From Dolomedes plantarius (taxonomy: Eukaryota; Arthropoda; Arachnida; Araneae; Dolomedidae), in the NCBI GenBank assembly GCA_907164885.2, contig OU015500.1, forward strand, positions 53,691,783 to 53,755,782: DNA of 64,000 bases, given 5' to 3'. Of the stretch, positions 34,919 through 47,800 are shown piece by piece. The notes under the pieces are model-generated. The model searched no databases and was not told where the DNA came from. It was given only the letters and a program-made list of their open reading frames with translations. The stretch's first letter is position 1; every line of letters begins with the position of its first letter. A program made the translations under genes and the position numbers.

Positions 34919-35468
34919 GAGCAAGTTTTCACAAGCTCACAAAGATGGGCTTCATCATACACACTACACATTACTCAGGTTTGAAGAATGTATCAAATTT
35001 ATGTTTATAAATTTATCAAATTATGTTAATAAATTTTATACTGGGGAAGTACAAATTTTTTGGGTTAATTATTAAAGTAGTACTGTTTTACGTACTATAA
35101 TCTCATTCTAAATTTAAAAAAAACAAACTGTAACCTTAGATCGAGTGGAAAGATGATTTAGCTTTAATGGTTGGTATTAATGTTATCTTAACTTTCAAAT
35201 TTGGGTAAATGTATCTTAATGCAAAATGAGGTTTTGTTCTAACAAGTAAACTAGTGATTCATATACAAATTTTTAGGTAATAACAAAGATCAGTATTTGG
35301 TAATACCTAAAAATACATAAGGCAAAACTGGAAAAAATGCTAGAAATATGAAGGCAAAAAAAATAATTATAAAAGTGAAAGGGTTGATATCAGAGGTTAA
35401 TCGTCAATGAAATAAATAATAATAAAAAGCATATAAACAAAAGGGTCCTACGTAAAACTTAGAAAAAA
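34919..35468. other. Unannotated AT-rich DNA
   Basis: No gene or recognised repeat between the direct repeat and the GC-rich island. Confidence 0.4.
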
Positions 35469-35842
35469 TGCCGGCGGTCCGATTCTGGTAGAATGCTGGC
35501 ATGATGCCCGGACCTACGGCACATTGCTGTTTACGAGATGGGTAGATGACGGTATGTCGACACCAATTATTGCTCCCGTAACCGGCCCGTCAACCTCCGG
35601 TTACGTTCCGGCTATCTGTCCGCATCGATGGCTTAATCGCGGCTGCCTAACGGTTCGTAGTCGGATGAACGATGGCTCGAATCCTACCGGAAGCGGCCCG
35701 GCAGTCGACGGGGTAGTCGCGGGCGAGAGGACACAGCCGTGACGGAAACGATACTGACCTAATGCGCCGGCCCGGCAGTGGTGAAATCGGCTGGCCGGAA
35801 CCTTCCGACCCCGGCCCGATGCTTCTGTGTTTGTTGGGTATA
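35469..35842 (+). repeat. GC-rich dispersed island, different type (SINE-like)
   Basis: 374 bp of GC-rich DNA ending GCTTCTGTGTTTGTTGGGTA, then TAAATAAATAAATAAATA and (TA)n. GGCTCGAATCC (about 35674-35684) resembles a polymerase III B box, and TGGCTTAATCGCGG upstream (about 35629) is A-box-like. The body differs from the islands at 22.8 and 55.5 kb but the 3' end is shared, as expected for SINEs that use the same partner machinery. Two overlapping frames here are GC-driven and not convincing genes. Confidence 0.55.
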
Positions 35843-36099
<257 letters not shown>

Positions 36100-36433
36100 A
36101 TATTTAAAATTAAGATGACTAAAAGGGTAGATGTGACAATTTATCCTGAGATAAGATAGACATAAATAAATAAGCAAAAACGGAATTGGAGGTGGTATAG
36201 TTGATGACTGGGGGGGGTTGTGACCCCCCAACCCCGGTTAAACATGTTTTAAGCCAGGCAACACTCCCGGAGGTCGGCTATAACATGTTTAACCGGGGTT
36301 GGGGGGTCACAACCCCCCCCCCAGTCATCAACTATACCACCTCCAATTCCGTTTTTTGCTTATTTATATATGTCTATCTTATTTCAGGTTAAATGGTCAC
36401 ATCTACCCTTTTAGTCATCTTAATTTTAAATAT
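36100..36433. mobile_element. Foldback MITE embedded in (TA)n
   Basis: Arms 36100-36248 and 36282-36433 are reverse complements (for example GTATAGTTGATGACTGGGGG against CCCCCAGTCATCAACTATAC, and ACCCCGGTTAAACATGTT against AACATGTTTAACCGGGGT) around a 33-nt loop. TA-repeat tracts lie outside both arms. The poly-G/C stretch differs in length between arms. No coding sequence. Confidence 0.85.
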
Positions 36434-36523
36434 ATTTATATCGTAAATATTTTTGTGAGCAGCATAGCGCCTAAAATTTATTTACTCATTTTTGTTTCAT
36501 ATTATGTAATTTACATTTGTAAG

Positions 36524-38280
<1,757 letters not shown>

Positions 38281-38962
38281 CTAGCTGAAAACCCGCACTT
38301 CGCTACGGAGTACATTCAAATTAAATGCAACGGTCAATGTATCCAATTAATGCCAAAAAAATAAATATATATATTTATAATAAATACGCCGATCAATATA
38401 TACAATTGATGTAGAAAATATATATATATATATTTATAAAAAATCGTAAGGGATATTTTTACAGACAGAATGTCCAATCGTCTGCCGCATTAGCAAGTAA
38501 AAATTTTTTTTTGTCTATTTAGTTGTTATGCACGTGACGATAAATTTATTTAAAGTACCAGAAAAAGAAATCACGTGAACAGCATTTAATAAATTAAATT
38601 CTAAAAATTAATCTTCAAAAATTCACCAAAAATCAAAAAATAGAGGTAAAGATTCGAAAAAGATCTCATTTTGAAGGAATTTTTATGATCTTTCTCGTGA
38701 TATAAATTTTATAACCCTCAATGTATTATTTTAAATGGAAACGTAAAAAGAAATTTAAACAACAGCTTAAAAATTTAATTTAAAAAAATCTAAGAAGAAT
38801 TTTTGAAAAATCTTTCTTAGTGCACCCCTACACTATTAGAAGAATCGCCATGCAAAATGTAAGCCCTTTAGGTCCAGTGGTTTGGTCTGTGCGTTGTATA
38901 TCAGTCAGTCAGTCAGTCAGTGAATGAATGAGTCAGTTACGGAACTGTTTTATATATATAGA
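38281..38962 (-). mobile_element. Helitron copy F (minus strand)
   Basis: Begins CTAGCTGAAAACCCGCACTT after A 38280 and ends TATATATATAGA before T 38963. The 5' tetramer array near 38905-38935 (CAGTCAGTCAGTCAGTGAAT) is longer than in copy E. It lacks a TA expansion and is close in sequence to copy D. Confidence 0.87.
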
Positions 38963-39236
38963 TTATAAAGACACATTGATATTTGTTGCCAAATGAGACA
39001 TGAATAAGTGTTATGTACAACAACAAATACGTTTAAAACGATAGGAGTGAATTTATTTTGCGATATCATGGACAATATTTTGCTTTACTCATGGACAATT
39101 ATGTGTTGAACTCTCTAGGTCAGGAAATACGGAGAATCAATTTATTTTAAAACCTCATAAAAACGAAAAATGCGGTACACCAAGAAGTTTTAAAATAAGT
39201 TATACCTGCCTAATATCTACTTAAGATAGATAATTG

Positions 39237-39269
39237 TTCAACCCGGACAAAGTCGGGACGGGCCGCTAG
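39237..39269 (+). mobile_element. Helitron family 2, 3' terminus
   Basis: CCCGGACAAAGTCGGG forms a GC-rich hairpin, followed by ACGGGCCG and CTAG (39266-39269), then T. This is a typical Helitron 3' end and differs from family 1. I could not identify the matching 5' TC end; the element may begin left of Helitron F or be truncated. Confidence 0.65.
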
Positions 39270-39270
39270 T

Positions 39271-39787
39271 ACAAGAATAAAAAGAGGATTTTAAGTAAAG
39301 AATGTTTTTTTAAATTATTTTAAGCACCTAAAATAGTATTCAAATTAATATTACGTTAGTTATTAATTAAAGTTAATTTTTTAAAAGAAAGAGGTGTGCT
39401 TCAGACCGTAGTTTTATTCAAAAATAAAAAGAGGATTTTAAGTAAAGAATGTTTTTTTAAATTATTTTAAGCACCTAAAATAGTATTCAAATTAATAGAA
39501 AAAGTAATTTTTTAAAAGAAAGAGGTGTGCTTGAGACCGCAGTTTTGTTCAAAAATAAAAAAAAGATTTTAAGAAAAGAATGCTTTTTTTAATTATTTTA
39601 AGCACCTAAAATAGTATTCAAATTAATAGAAAGAGGTTAAGAGATGAAATAAAAATACAAAAATAAAAAAAGGATTATAAGTAAAGAATGTTTTTTTTTA
39701 AATATTCAATTTTTTAAAAAATTATATTCTTAAAATAATATTCAAATTAATATTACGTTAGTTAAATTTTAACGTTAATTTTTTAAA
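39271..39787 (+). repeat. Tandem repeat, roughly 110-147-bp units
   Basis: Four adjacent units recognisable by GATTTTAAGTAAAGAATG or a variant, at about 39285, 39431, 39562 and 39672. Each is followed by AAGCACCTAAAATA(G/A)TATTC (diverged in unit 4) and TTAATTTTTTAAAAGAAAGA, with length variation between units. A fifth isolated unit lies at 40165-40255. In reverse complement, the tail of the adjacent tRNA-like head runs directly into these units. Confidence 0.82.
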
Positions 39788-39794
39788 AGAAAAG

Positions 39795-39875
39795 AGCGTG
39801 CCTGAGAACGGCTAGTTTCGAACCGCTAACGTCAGAACAAAATATGGCCACCACGCCAAAGATCGTTGAAGTGTT
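39795..39875 (-). repeat. tRNA-derived SINE head
   Basis: On the minus strand, TGGCGTGGTGG (39858-39848) matches the A box and GGTTCGAAACT (39824-39814) the B box of internal polymerase III promoters. The separation is somewhat shorter than in a tRNA. Downstream on the minus strand is GCACGCTCTTTTCTTTTAAA, which is also part of the tandem units at 39271-39787. The array therefore looks like a multiplied SINE tail. Confidence 0.55.
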
Positions 39876-39932
39876 TGGTACAAAAAGCGGTAGAGGATAG
39901 TAGCGGTAACAATGGAGATTGTTAAGATTAAG

Positions 39933-40102
39933 CCCCTAACTTTATTTCTACTGATCAGATATACATAATATATAGCCTATGTCCATCTGGAATAATGTAC
40001 CTTTCAAACAGTGAAAGAATTTTTCAAATAGGTGCAGTGGTTCCGGAGATTACCCTCCACGTACAAAATCGCTCTCTCTCTCTCTTTATATATAAGTATA
40101 GA
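39933..40102 (-). mobile_element. Helitron family 2, 5' terminus (copy 1)
   Basis: Reverse complement starts TCTATAATC-independent at 40102 as TCTATACTTATATATAAAGA, then GATTTTGTACGTGGAGGGTA and a GGAACCACTGCACC motif; T 40103 follows on the plus strand. It is repeated almost exactly at 41667-41833. The TC start and adjacent T support a Helitron 5' end. The homology stops at GTTAGGGG. Confidence 0.6.
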
Positions 40103-40263
40103 TTATAGAAGTATAGATACACATTGGTATCTCAAAATTAGAGTAAGAGATGAAATAAAAATAAAAAAAATAAAAAAGGATTTTAAGTAAAGAATGTTTT
40201 TTTAATTATTTTAAGCACCTAAAATAATATTCAAATTAATATTACATTACTTAATAATTGTTG

Positions 40264-41648
40264 GCACGGCCGCCATCTTGGATTTTTTTGCTCCAACTTG
40301 GCGATTTTACCGTGTTTTGAGGAGTGGAAAATTTCTCGCCAATGTGTTTTAAGCGGTGTTTTCAAAACGCTGGACTTTGAATTTTTTAGCTTTTTTAATA
40401 AAAACCACCTGTTTAAATTATGAAACTTAGAAAAATTTTTGAAAAATCATTTAAACGTTGGACTTAGATTTATTTTTGGGTTTTTGATAAAAACCACTTT
40501 TTTGAAAAAATCATTCTCAAATATTGGAAATTTTGGGCTTTTCTTTTAGCTTTTTTAATAAAAACGACCTTTTTAAATTGTGAAACTCAGAAATATTTTT
40601 GAAAAATCATTTAATCGTTGGACTGAGATTTTTTTTTGTCATTTTTAATTAAAAACTACCTTTTCAAATTATGATCCATATGAAAAATTTGGTCAAATGA
40701 ATTTTACTTACAGATAAAATTTCAATGCCATCTATTCAGTTTGCCCTAACTCTTTGACTAATAGCAATGAATCACCAAAATATTATGCCAATATATTGTT
40801 AATTAGAAAAAAAAATACAGCATTTTCGTACTACCTAAATAATTTGCAATTTAAAAATTATCTAAAATTCAGCTTTGAAAAATGTAAAATAATTATGAAC
40901 CCATAAATTCATGGTGAGTAACCAGATCCTCTTTTTTTTTTTTTTTTTTTTTTAGGGCATTGTGGTAATGAAATTTTACTTCAGATTTGACCTTAACCAA
41001 ATATTTGGTGCATACAATAAAATCGGGACAAGGATTATTTGACCATTTATCCTGCTGTGTTGGAAATAAGAAAATAAAAAACCCTTTTCCTAAACCAATA
41101 ACTTAACCTTAACTAACTTTTTAACTTAGGTTCCTGGGGAGAGAGAAGTTGAACTTCAGTTATTTAAATTTATTTGTAATCCACTACAACTTGGAATTAT
41201 AAAATATTTTAAAATATATTGTATTTAAAATGTATACTGTATTTTACATTTTACGAAAAAATGATGGCAGATAATTTTTACTTCAAATAAATGAAATGGT
41301 GTATCATTATAGTATACTAATTGACAATCGATAAACAAAATTAAAAGCAACTTAAATTTAATAAGTTAACGAAAAACTGATAATGGATTCAAAAATTTTC
41401 AACAAAAAGACTCTTAGTTTTATAAATAATTTACTCTTTTGAGTATAGTCAATTTGACTCAGATTTCCAGGTCAAGGCCAAGATCTGACCTAAAATTATT
41501 ATACTGTAATTAAAAGATCACATCAGAAATAACTGGTTGATCTTAAAATTAGAGAATTTGACATTGGGCTATTTTTCCAGAACGCAATAATTATCGCCAT
41601 GCGAAATGCGCCAAACCCTGGCGGAAAAATCAAAGATGGCGGCCGTGC
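40264..41648. mobile_element. 1.4-kb TIR element, non-coding
   Basis: Left end GCACGGCCGCCATCTTGGAT and right end (reverse complement) GCACGGCCGCCATCTTTGAT continue TTTTT and agree over at least 23 of 24 positions. No target duplication is obvious. The interior is AT-rich, with several near-tandem copies of a block containing AGCTTTTTTAATAAAAAC (40390-40690). No transposase is present. Superfamily unknown. Confidence 0.65.
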
Positions 41649-41666
41649 ACACAAATCTAGAGTATC

Positions 41667-41833
41667 CCCCCTAACTTTATTTCTACTGATCAGATATACA
41701 TAATATATAGCCTATGTCCATCTGGAATAATGTACCTTTCAAACAGTGAAAGAATTTTTCAAATAGGTGCAGTGGTTCCGGAGATTACCCTCCACGTACA
41801 AAATCGCTCTCTCTCTTTATATATAAGTATAGA
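41667..41833 (-). mobile_element. Helitron family 2, 5' terminus (copy 2)
   Basis: Near-identical to 39933-40102, with two fewer CT units. Reverse complement starts TCTATACTTATATATAAAGA at 41833; T 41834 follows on the plus strand. Homology ends at the CCCCTAACTTT side, 18 bp from the TIR element. Confidence 0.6.
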
Positions 41834-42641
41834 TATATAATAACATTTTTAAAGCAAAAATTAATAATTACAGATGTAATTGAAAGCACGCAACTTATTG
41901 AAAACACGCAACAATAATTTTCAAGCTATTATATTTTACACTTGGAACTTTTTCAGCATCAAATTGTATTAACTAAATTTGTTGTTTTTTTTAATTAATA
42001 AACAAGAGTTCATTTCTTGATATATTTATCTAAAGAATAAACAATTTTAAAAATAGTGCATGTATGCATATTATCTTGTTCCAATTAAACCCATGTTTCA
42101 AATAAGAAAGAATATTTTTGTTTTTATTAAAATTTCGCTGTTTTTTGCTATTTGTTGTTTTTGTGTAAGATTATTGTAATTTTGTTTAAAAATATTTCGC
42201 CTAAAGATAATTGGAATTAATTAATTTTGTTTTCCACTGAAAAGTAGCAAAATAATAAGCAAGATGATTCTAAAAATAGTTTTATCTCTTTAATAAATTA
42301 TATTTTTCTCTCGTTTTTATCTCTTGAAATATATATTTTAAAATATGTTCTATACGTATTTCATTTTATATCTTTATACATCTAATTGCACTACAAGTTC
42401 CCGAACATGATATATTCATAAAGAAATTTTAATAGCATTAAAAAAAACAATTAAAACATAACTTAAAACCTATTATATAGTAGGATTATAAAAGAAAGGT
42501 GTCGGGAGATTCAACTTCCATTTGATTCTTCAGGTCAGACACGAAGCCTGTGCACTCATAAATTTGCTCCCAAAATGAATCCATGAGATTCGGGCTGCGA
42601 CACGTTTACGTCAATGGCGATGTCGACGTAATTGCGATATA
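41834..42641. other. Unannotated AT-rich DNA
   Basis: No gene or repeat recognised; becomes GC-richer from 42480 up to the mariner TIR. Confidence 0.4.
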
Positions 42642-42688
42642 TTGGGTTGGAAAGAGCGTACTCTCTGGTTTTTAGTGTGAAATAAAGC

Positions 42689-43444
42689 TCAATTTTTTCT
42701 ATACAAAAAAAATGTGCTTTCTACCATCTTCCATTCAGTCAACCATCTTCCATTCTGTTCAATGATCTTTTGCCATATTTCTGGTAACTTCATGATTCCG
42801 CGCTCGTAGAATTTCTGGTCCTTATCAGAAAAAAACTCAAACAAGTGCGATTTGAGGTTATCGTTATTACTGAAATTTTTACAACCTAAAAAGTTTTGTA
42901 AACTTCGAAATAAAGGATAATCCGATGGTGGAAGGTCGTCGCTATATGGGGGATGCGACAACCACTTCCCAACCAAGCTCCAATAATTTTGTACGTGTTG
43001 ATAAATATGTATGAGGCCACACATTGTCGTGGTGGAACATGATTTCTTTGAGATTTTGCCAATTATAGCCTTTTCTCTTTGATTGCTTCGACCAAAATGT
43101 CGAGTTTCTTAACGAGTCCAAGATATCTTACGTGATTTTCAATTATTGTGTGTGATTCATTTAACCATTTTACAATCTCTCGCGGAAGTTATATGAGAAT
43201 TCGATTCGATTATGGCTTTCATTCTGTCGTCATCACCTTCAGAAATTCGATGAGAACGTTGGTCATCTTTAAGTGAAAAATCTCAAGAACTAAATTTTTT
43301 AAAACAATTCTGACACGTGCGTTCTGTTAAGCACTCAACACTATAAACTTCACATATTTCTTTGTGAGCCTCAGCCGCTTTCTCCCTTTATGAAAAAAAA
43401 AAAACGAAGGAAATATGTCAAAAATGTTTATTTGTGCACTCCAT
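42689..43444 (-). pseudogene. Irritans-like mariner transposase, degraded
   Basis: The minus strand from an ATG at 43444 gives MECTNKHF, KAAEAHKEICEVYSVECLTE, RTCQNCFKKF, then DDDRMKAIIESNSHIT. After a gap, the frame ending at 42689 gives SHPPYSDDLPPSDYPLFRSL, FLGCKNFSNNDN and FYERGIMKLPEIWQKIIEQN. These are the N-terminal helix-turn-helix region and the third-Asp/C-terminal region of a mariner transposase (the third D lies in the PSDY motif). The WVPHEL linker and first two catalytic Asp regions are deleted or unreadable. Multiple stops are present. Confidence 0.88.
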
Positions 43445-43592
43445 GTTAAAATTGAACGTAAACCAACAGTTCTAAGCAAAATTATACGGAATTTGTTCCT
43501 AGAGTAACCTAAAATTGCTAACTACCAAATCTCGAAAGAAAAAAAACTACAACATTGACAGAAGAATAACAAAACAAACATAACACTATATA

Positions 43593-44811
43593 CCCTCAAG
43601 AGCCAAAACATTATGGCCACCCCTGCATTTTGCAATGAATTCGCCTGGATGACGTGGAAGGCATGTGATCAGATGGAAGTGGTATTTAATTGCTGCTGGA
43701 GAGTCTGAAGAATCAATATTTCACTTACTTCTGTGTGTGATGGGAAAGGCTGCGGATCTAAGTGACTTTGATAGAGGGCAGATTGTAATGGCTCGAAGGC
43801 TCGGAACAAGTATTTCCGAAACTGCACGACTCGTGGGTTGTTCTCGACCTACAGATGTTAGTACTTATGCAAAATGGATGAATGGCGGTGAAACCAGCAG
43901 TAGACGACATGGTGTTGGACGTCCACACGCTATCAAAGAAAAAGGTCGTCGGAGACTGTCTCGCATGGTGAAGCAAAACCGGAGCCAGACAGTGGCTCAG
44001 CTGACAGCCCAATACAATGCAGGACCAAGTAGAATAGTATCGCAGCACACTGTTCAGCGGACACTGTTGGATATGGGGCTACGCAGCAAACGTCCCACTC
44101 GTGTGCCTTTGCTGACCAAGCGTCATCGCCAACTGCGCCTGCGCTGGGCCCGGGAACATCGCGACTTGTCCATGGATCAGTGGGAGAGAGTTGCCTGGTC
44201 AGATGAATCACGGTTTGTCATTCATCACGTCGATGGCCGTGTAAGGATACGTCGTCTTCCAGGCGAACTGTTGCTCCCTCAATGTACAGTAGGTCATACA
44301 CAGGCCGGTGGTGGTGGTATTATGCTTTGGGGGACGTTCTCTTGGGCGTCTCTGGCACCCGTGGTTGTGGTAGAGCAGACCATGAATGCTACAGGGTATC
44401 TGAACATCATTGCGGACCAGTTGCACCCTTACATGGCCTCTGTTTTTCCAGCTGTAAATGGAATGTTCCAACAGGACAACGCATCGTGTCACAAGGCTAA
44501 AATTGTGTTGGAGTGGTTCCGGGAACATGATGCTGAATTCCAGTTAATGTCCTGGCCGCCTAACTCACCGGATCTCAATCCGATAGAACTCATTTGAGAT
44601 GTCATGGGACGGCAGCTCAGAGTTCAAAGACCACCAATTCGCAATATCTCGGATTTGCGTGACCGTTGCTTAAACATCGGGTACAATCTGCCTCCGGCCA
44701 TCTATCAAGGACTTGTGGCATCCATGCCAAGGCGGGTTGAAGCTGTGTTGCGCGCCAAAGGTGGGCCAACTCGTTATTTACAGGTGGTCATAATGTTTTG
44801 GCTCTTGAGTG
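43593..44811 (+). mobile_element. Tc1-like transposon with DD36E spacing, inserted in mariner
   Basis: The left TIR CCCTCAAGAGCCAAAACATT, then ATGGCCACC, and the right TIR (reverse complement) CACTCAAGAGCCAAAACATT, then ATGACCACC, match at all but two or three positions. TA at 43591-43592 and 44812-44813 is the target duplication. The 1,219-bp element contains one transposase gene in plus orientation, opposite to the host mariner. It is clearly younger than the mariner. Confidence 0.93.
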
Positions 44812-44852
44812 TAATTGTGCAAACAGAAATTACTTTCTTGCCAACCCAATAG
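43740..44852 (+). pseudogene. Tc1/mariner transposase (DD36E), one nonsense codon
   Basis: The start at 43740 ([20 protein letters not shown]) fits the family better than the upstream in-frame ATG at 43665. The helix-turn-helix lies at about residues 6-65, with a [10 protein letters not shown]-hook-like linker. The catalytic core follows: SDESRF (D155), [20 protein letters not shown] (D246) and SPDLNPIE (E283). 36 residues separate D246 and E283, the spacing of the Incomer-type DD36E group. Codon 286 (TGA, 44595-44597) occupies the position where Tc1 proteins have Trp (IEN-W or IELIW), so a single G-to-A change explains it. The frame then stays open through PRRVEAVLRAKGG, the right TIR and into mariner DNA, to a stop at 44850-44852. 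Confidence 0.92.
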
Positions 44853-47800
44853 TTCTTTCGGCAACGATTTGGCAAAAAATGACGAAAGGGACCTTAAATT
44901 TACTCTAAACATTAATCCCTCGAACCCAAGCTCCGACAGTTTGCGAAGATTGCGATCCTTCGGGGCTTACAACATCGCTTTTTCGACCACCAATTGGGCC
45001 GAATCTGGGACTAGAGGGGCCCTTCGGCATGTATTTTCATAATTTTGCAGGCTCCAAGGAGTATGCATTTATATGTGTGCTCCCAGAATAGGCTGTCAAA
45101 AATAAGAAATCTGAGACGTCATTATTTTTCTCTTGCCTGAAAGAACAAAAATGGAGATATAAAATATGGTATAAATTTAGTTTCTCTGGGGCATCCCGAC
45201 ACATACGCAATCAACATTTTTCTCTGAATATAAATCCCTTACATACATGAACCCTACATACGATGTCCTTACATACCGCCTCACTGTCTTGGCGACTGAT
45301 TAACCAAACAGGGCTTTAAAGATGCCGTTAAACACGCATGTGAATGTACTCGAAGTCCCCGAATCCCTGACAGATGTCCGAAAAAATAAACCTGGACGCA
45401 GGTCTAGAAATCAATGACGCCATCACATTTTCCGTTCAAGAGAACAATGGTCCAGCGAGAAACTTCAGAAAAAATTGACATATCGGCAGGGTTCGATATC
45501 CATTATGTTTCTAAGGTGGGTCCTTAGGCTTAAGGACTCGTAAATTTTCTTCTAAAATAGATTCCTAGTGTTCGGGCACCGAATCGTTGACAAAAACGGC
45601 AAGTTTACCGTGCCTACGATATCGCCTTTATTGCCACTGATTGTTCAAAAATTGCCTGGAGACTCTATATGCATTTGTATACTCTCGTAGACCCCAAGGC
45701 CATAGCACTAATAAAGTTGCTCCCAAAATAATACCCGTGAAGCAGGCCCGGGAAGCAGAACGATTTGGAAAACCACAAAAATCATATTCATGATTTCATT
45801 TTCTGATCACTATCTCACAAAAATGGATTTCGACATACATTTTGTTTGTGAGGTTGGCCTCTCACACAAATAGTTTATTCTGGCAAGAAATCCCTTGGTC
45901 TCAGGCTACAAATTAACCTTAAGTCTGTTCAATGTTTTCTCTCGTTAACTTCATTTTAATAAACAATATTTACTGCATCGAAAAGGCTTTGTGTGTTTGT
46001 AATAAAAATTATGTGTATCGGATAAAGAATTTTCAACAGCTTTACGGTAACTGGTTACAGATATTCTGACTGTTTGTAATTGAATCATGGGTCAATATAA
46101 TCTGGGCAGAGTACCTGACTTGTTGGATAAAGAAATATTTGAACCATGGTTAGTTAACAAGGTTTTTTTATGTCATTCGTGAAAGTTTGTTAGAAAAAGT
46201 CAATGGATAGTGAGATTACTTTTTCGTATTTCAGTCACGTTTTGATAATAGAGGGATAATGATATCTAAAGTATTACTTCGATGGAATATGTTAAGTATA
46301 TTTAACTCAAATTTTTCAGTTGTAATTTAAATCAACACGTTGTACAACATTGGTAACATACCGTTTTCTGTCGAAACCCAAAAAAATATTGTTAAAGCAT
46401 TTAAAAACGAAATTCGATAATCAGCAGGGCTTTGACAAGCATTAATTCATTGTCCTTTGTAGAATAAATGCATTATACATTTAAATAGAATAAAATAAGA
46501 TTATATCTTGTCTTACATTTATAAGTTAGTATTTCTGTCACTAGTGTGGAATGCTAACTTGTTATAACTTATACTGAGAGTGAAAATAACCCCATACAGG
46601 GTTTGCTTACATTGAATTTCGTTGTTTCCTCAAAGACAGTTTATAGAATTCATCTGAAAGACGTAAAGTAGTCTCATAGTTAGTTCCTTTTGTTTTACTA
46701 AATGTAAAATAACAGTCGACATAACTATCTTTCAAGATGCTTTTTACGTAAAGCTATAATTAAAAGAGGACACACAACGTAGCTCTTTAAAGGTTTCCGA
46801 CATTGGTCAATAACCAATATTAACTAATCTTTAGTATCTAATTACTCATCGAAGTCAAATTCTAAAGACTTCTTGAAGAGAGTTCTTCGCGAAAGCCCTA
46901 TTTTAAGAAGACACGATGTCAAATTTTGTCATTCTTTATCTACTATGTTAAAATTGAATGCGAAATGAACCCCATAAAAATGTTTTTATAAAAGTCATAT
47001 AACACAGCTAAAGAAAACACATATAAAGAAATATATCTTCACATATAAAGAAAAATATAACACAGCTGGTTTCTAAAGGAGTACAGAAGAGATATCTTCT
47101 TGCTCTTTCAAAAAGAAAAAAAAAACACTCAAATATCTTCGGTTCCTACTTTGAATAAAGTGTTTACTCAATAAAAAATTCAAATGAAATTAAAAAAAAA
47201 TTAAAGTGATTATTAAGCTCTTAAATAATTACTAATGTTTTTAAAAAACTCCAATAAGCTTGATACGTAGAATACAAAAATACTTTTGCTGCTGGTCAAC
47301 ATTCTGCAACATATTAAAACCCCAAACTCATGATGGACACATAATAACCTGGAAATTCTGAACTGGTGTAACTACCTAATAATTAGTAAAAAAAATCAAG
47401 GTTTCATATTTTTTATCTGTACTTCATTAATATCTAATTATTACGGAGTAAAAATTAAGTCTCCAATTAAGAAAAAAATAGTCCAAGTTATATAATACTA
47501 AAAATCGATTTTTGTACCACGTCAAGAAAGCATGAAACATTATTGATTACTCTAGTTTCGTTAAAAAAGCAGATCTCAAATATGTCTGCATAATGCACTA
47601 CATATTTCCAGAAGTATAAATGTGAAAAATTTATCAAACTAATGAAAGAATGTACTAGAATGAAAGAATATACAACATGCTGAAACAGTAAGACCTTGAA
47701 AAGGAAGTTATCACATTTGTCGATGAACTTACGAAAGAATAGGGTAATAAATTTTCTCTGGAAATAAAAATTATTTATAAGCAACGAACAATTAATTTTT

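Larger units (their letters stand above)
42642..44849 (-). mobile_element. Mariner element, internally deleted and interrupted
   Basis: The left TIR TTGGGTTGGAAAGAGCGTA and the right TIR (reverse complement from 44849) TTGGGTTGGCAAGAAAGTAA are mariner-type. TA flanks both sides (42640-42641 and 44850-44851). Removing the nested Tc1-like element and one TA leaves about 990 bp, shorter than the usual 1.3 kb, so the mariner is also internally deleted. Its transposase is on the minus strand. Confidence 0.88.

Noticed and set aside
35524..35742. 72-codon GC-rich frame
   Set aside because: Lies wholly in a retroposon-like GC-rich island and shows no protein pattern.
39820..39860. Functional tRNA gene
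   Set aside because: A and B boxes are present but too close together and no cloverleaf can be drawn; treated as a SINE head.
43758..44528. Minus-strand frames of 92-106 codons
   Set aside because: Antisense shadows of the Tc1-like transposase at 43740-44852.
44853..46000. GC-richer stretch possibly holding host exons
   Set aside because: No frame longer than about 75 codons and no splice-bounded open block; the signal is composition only.
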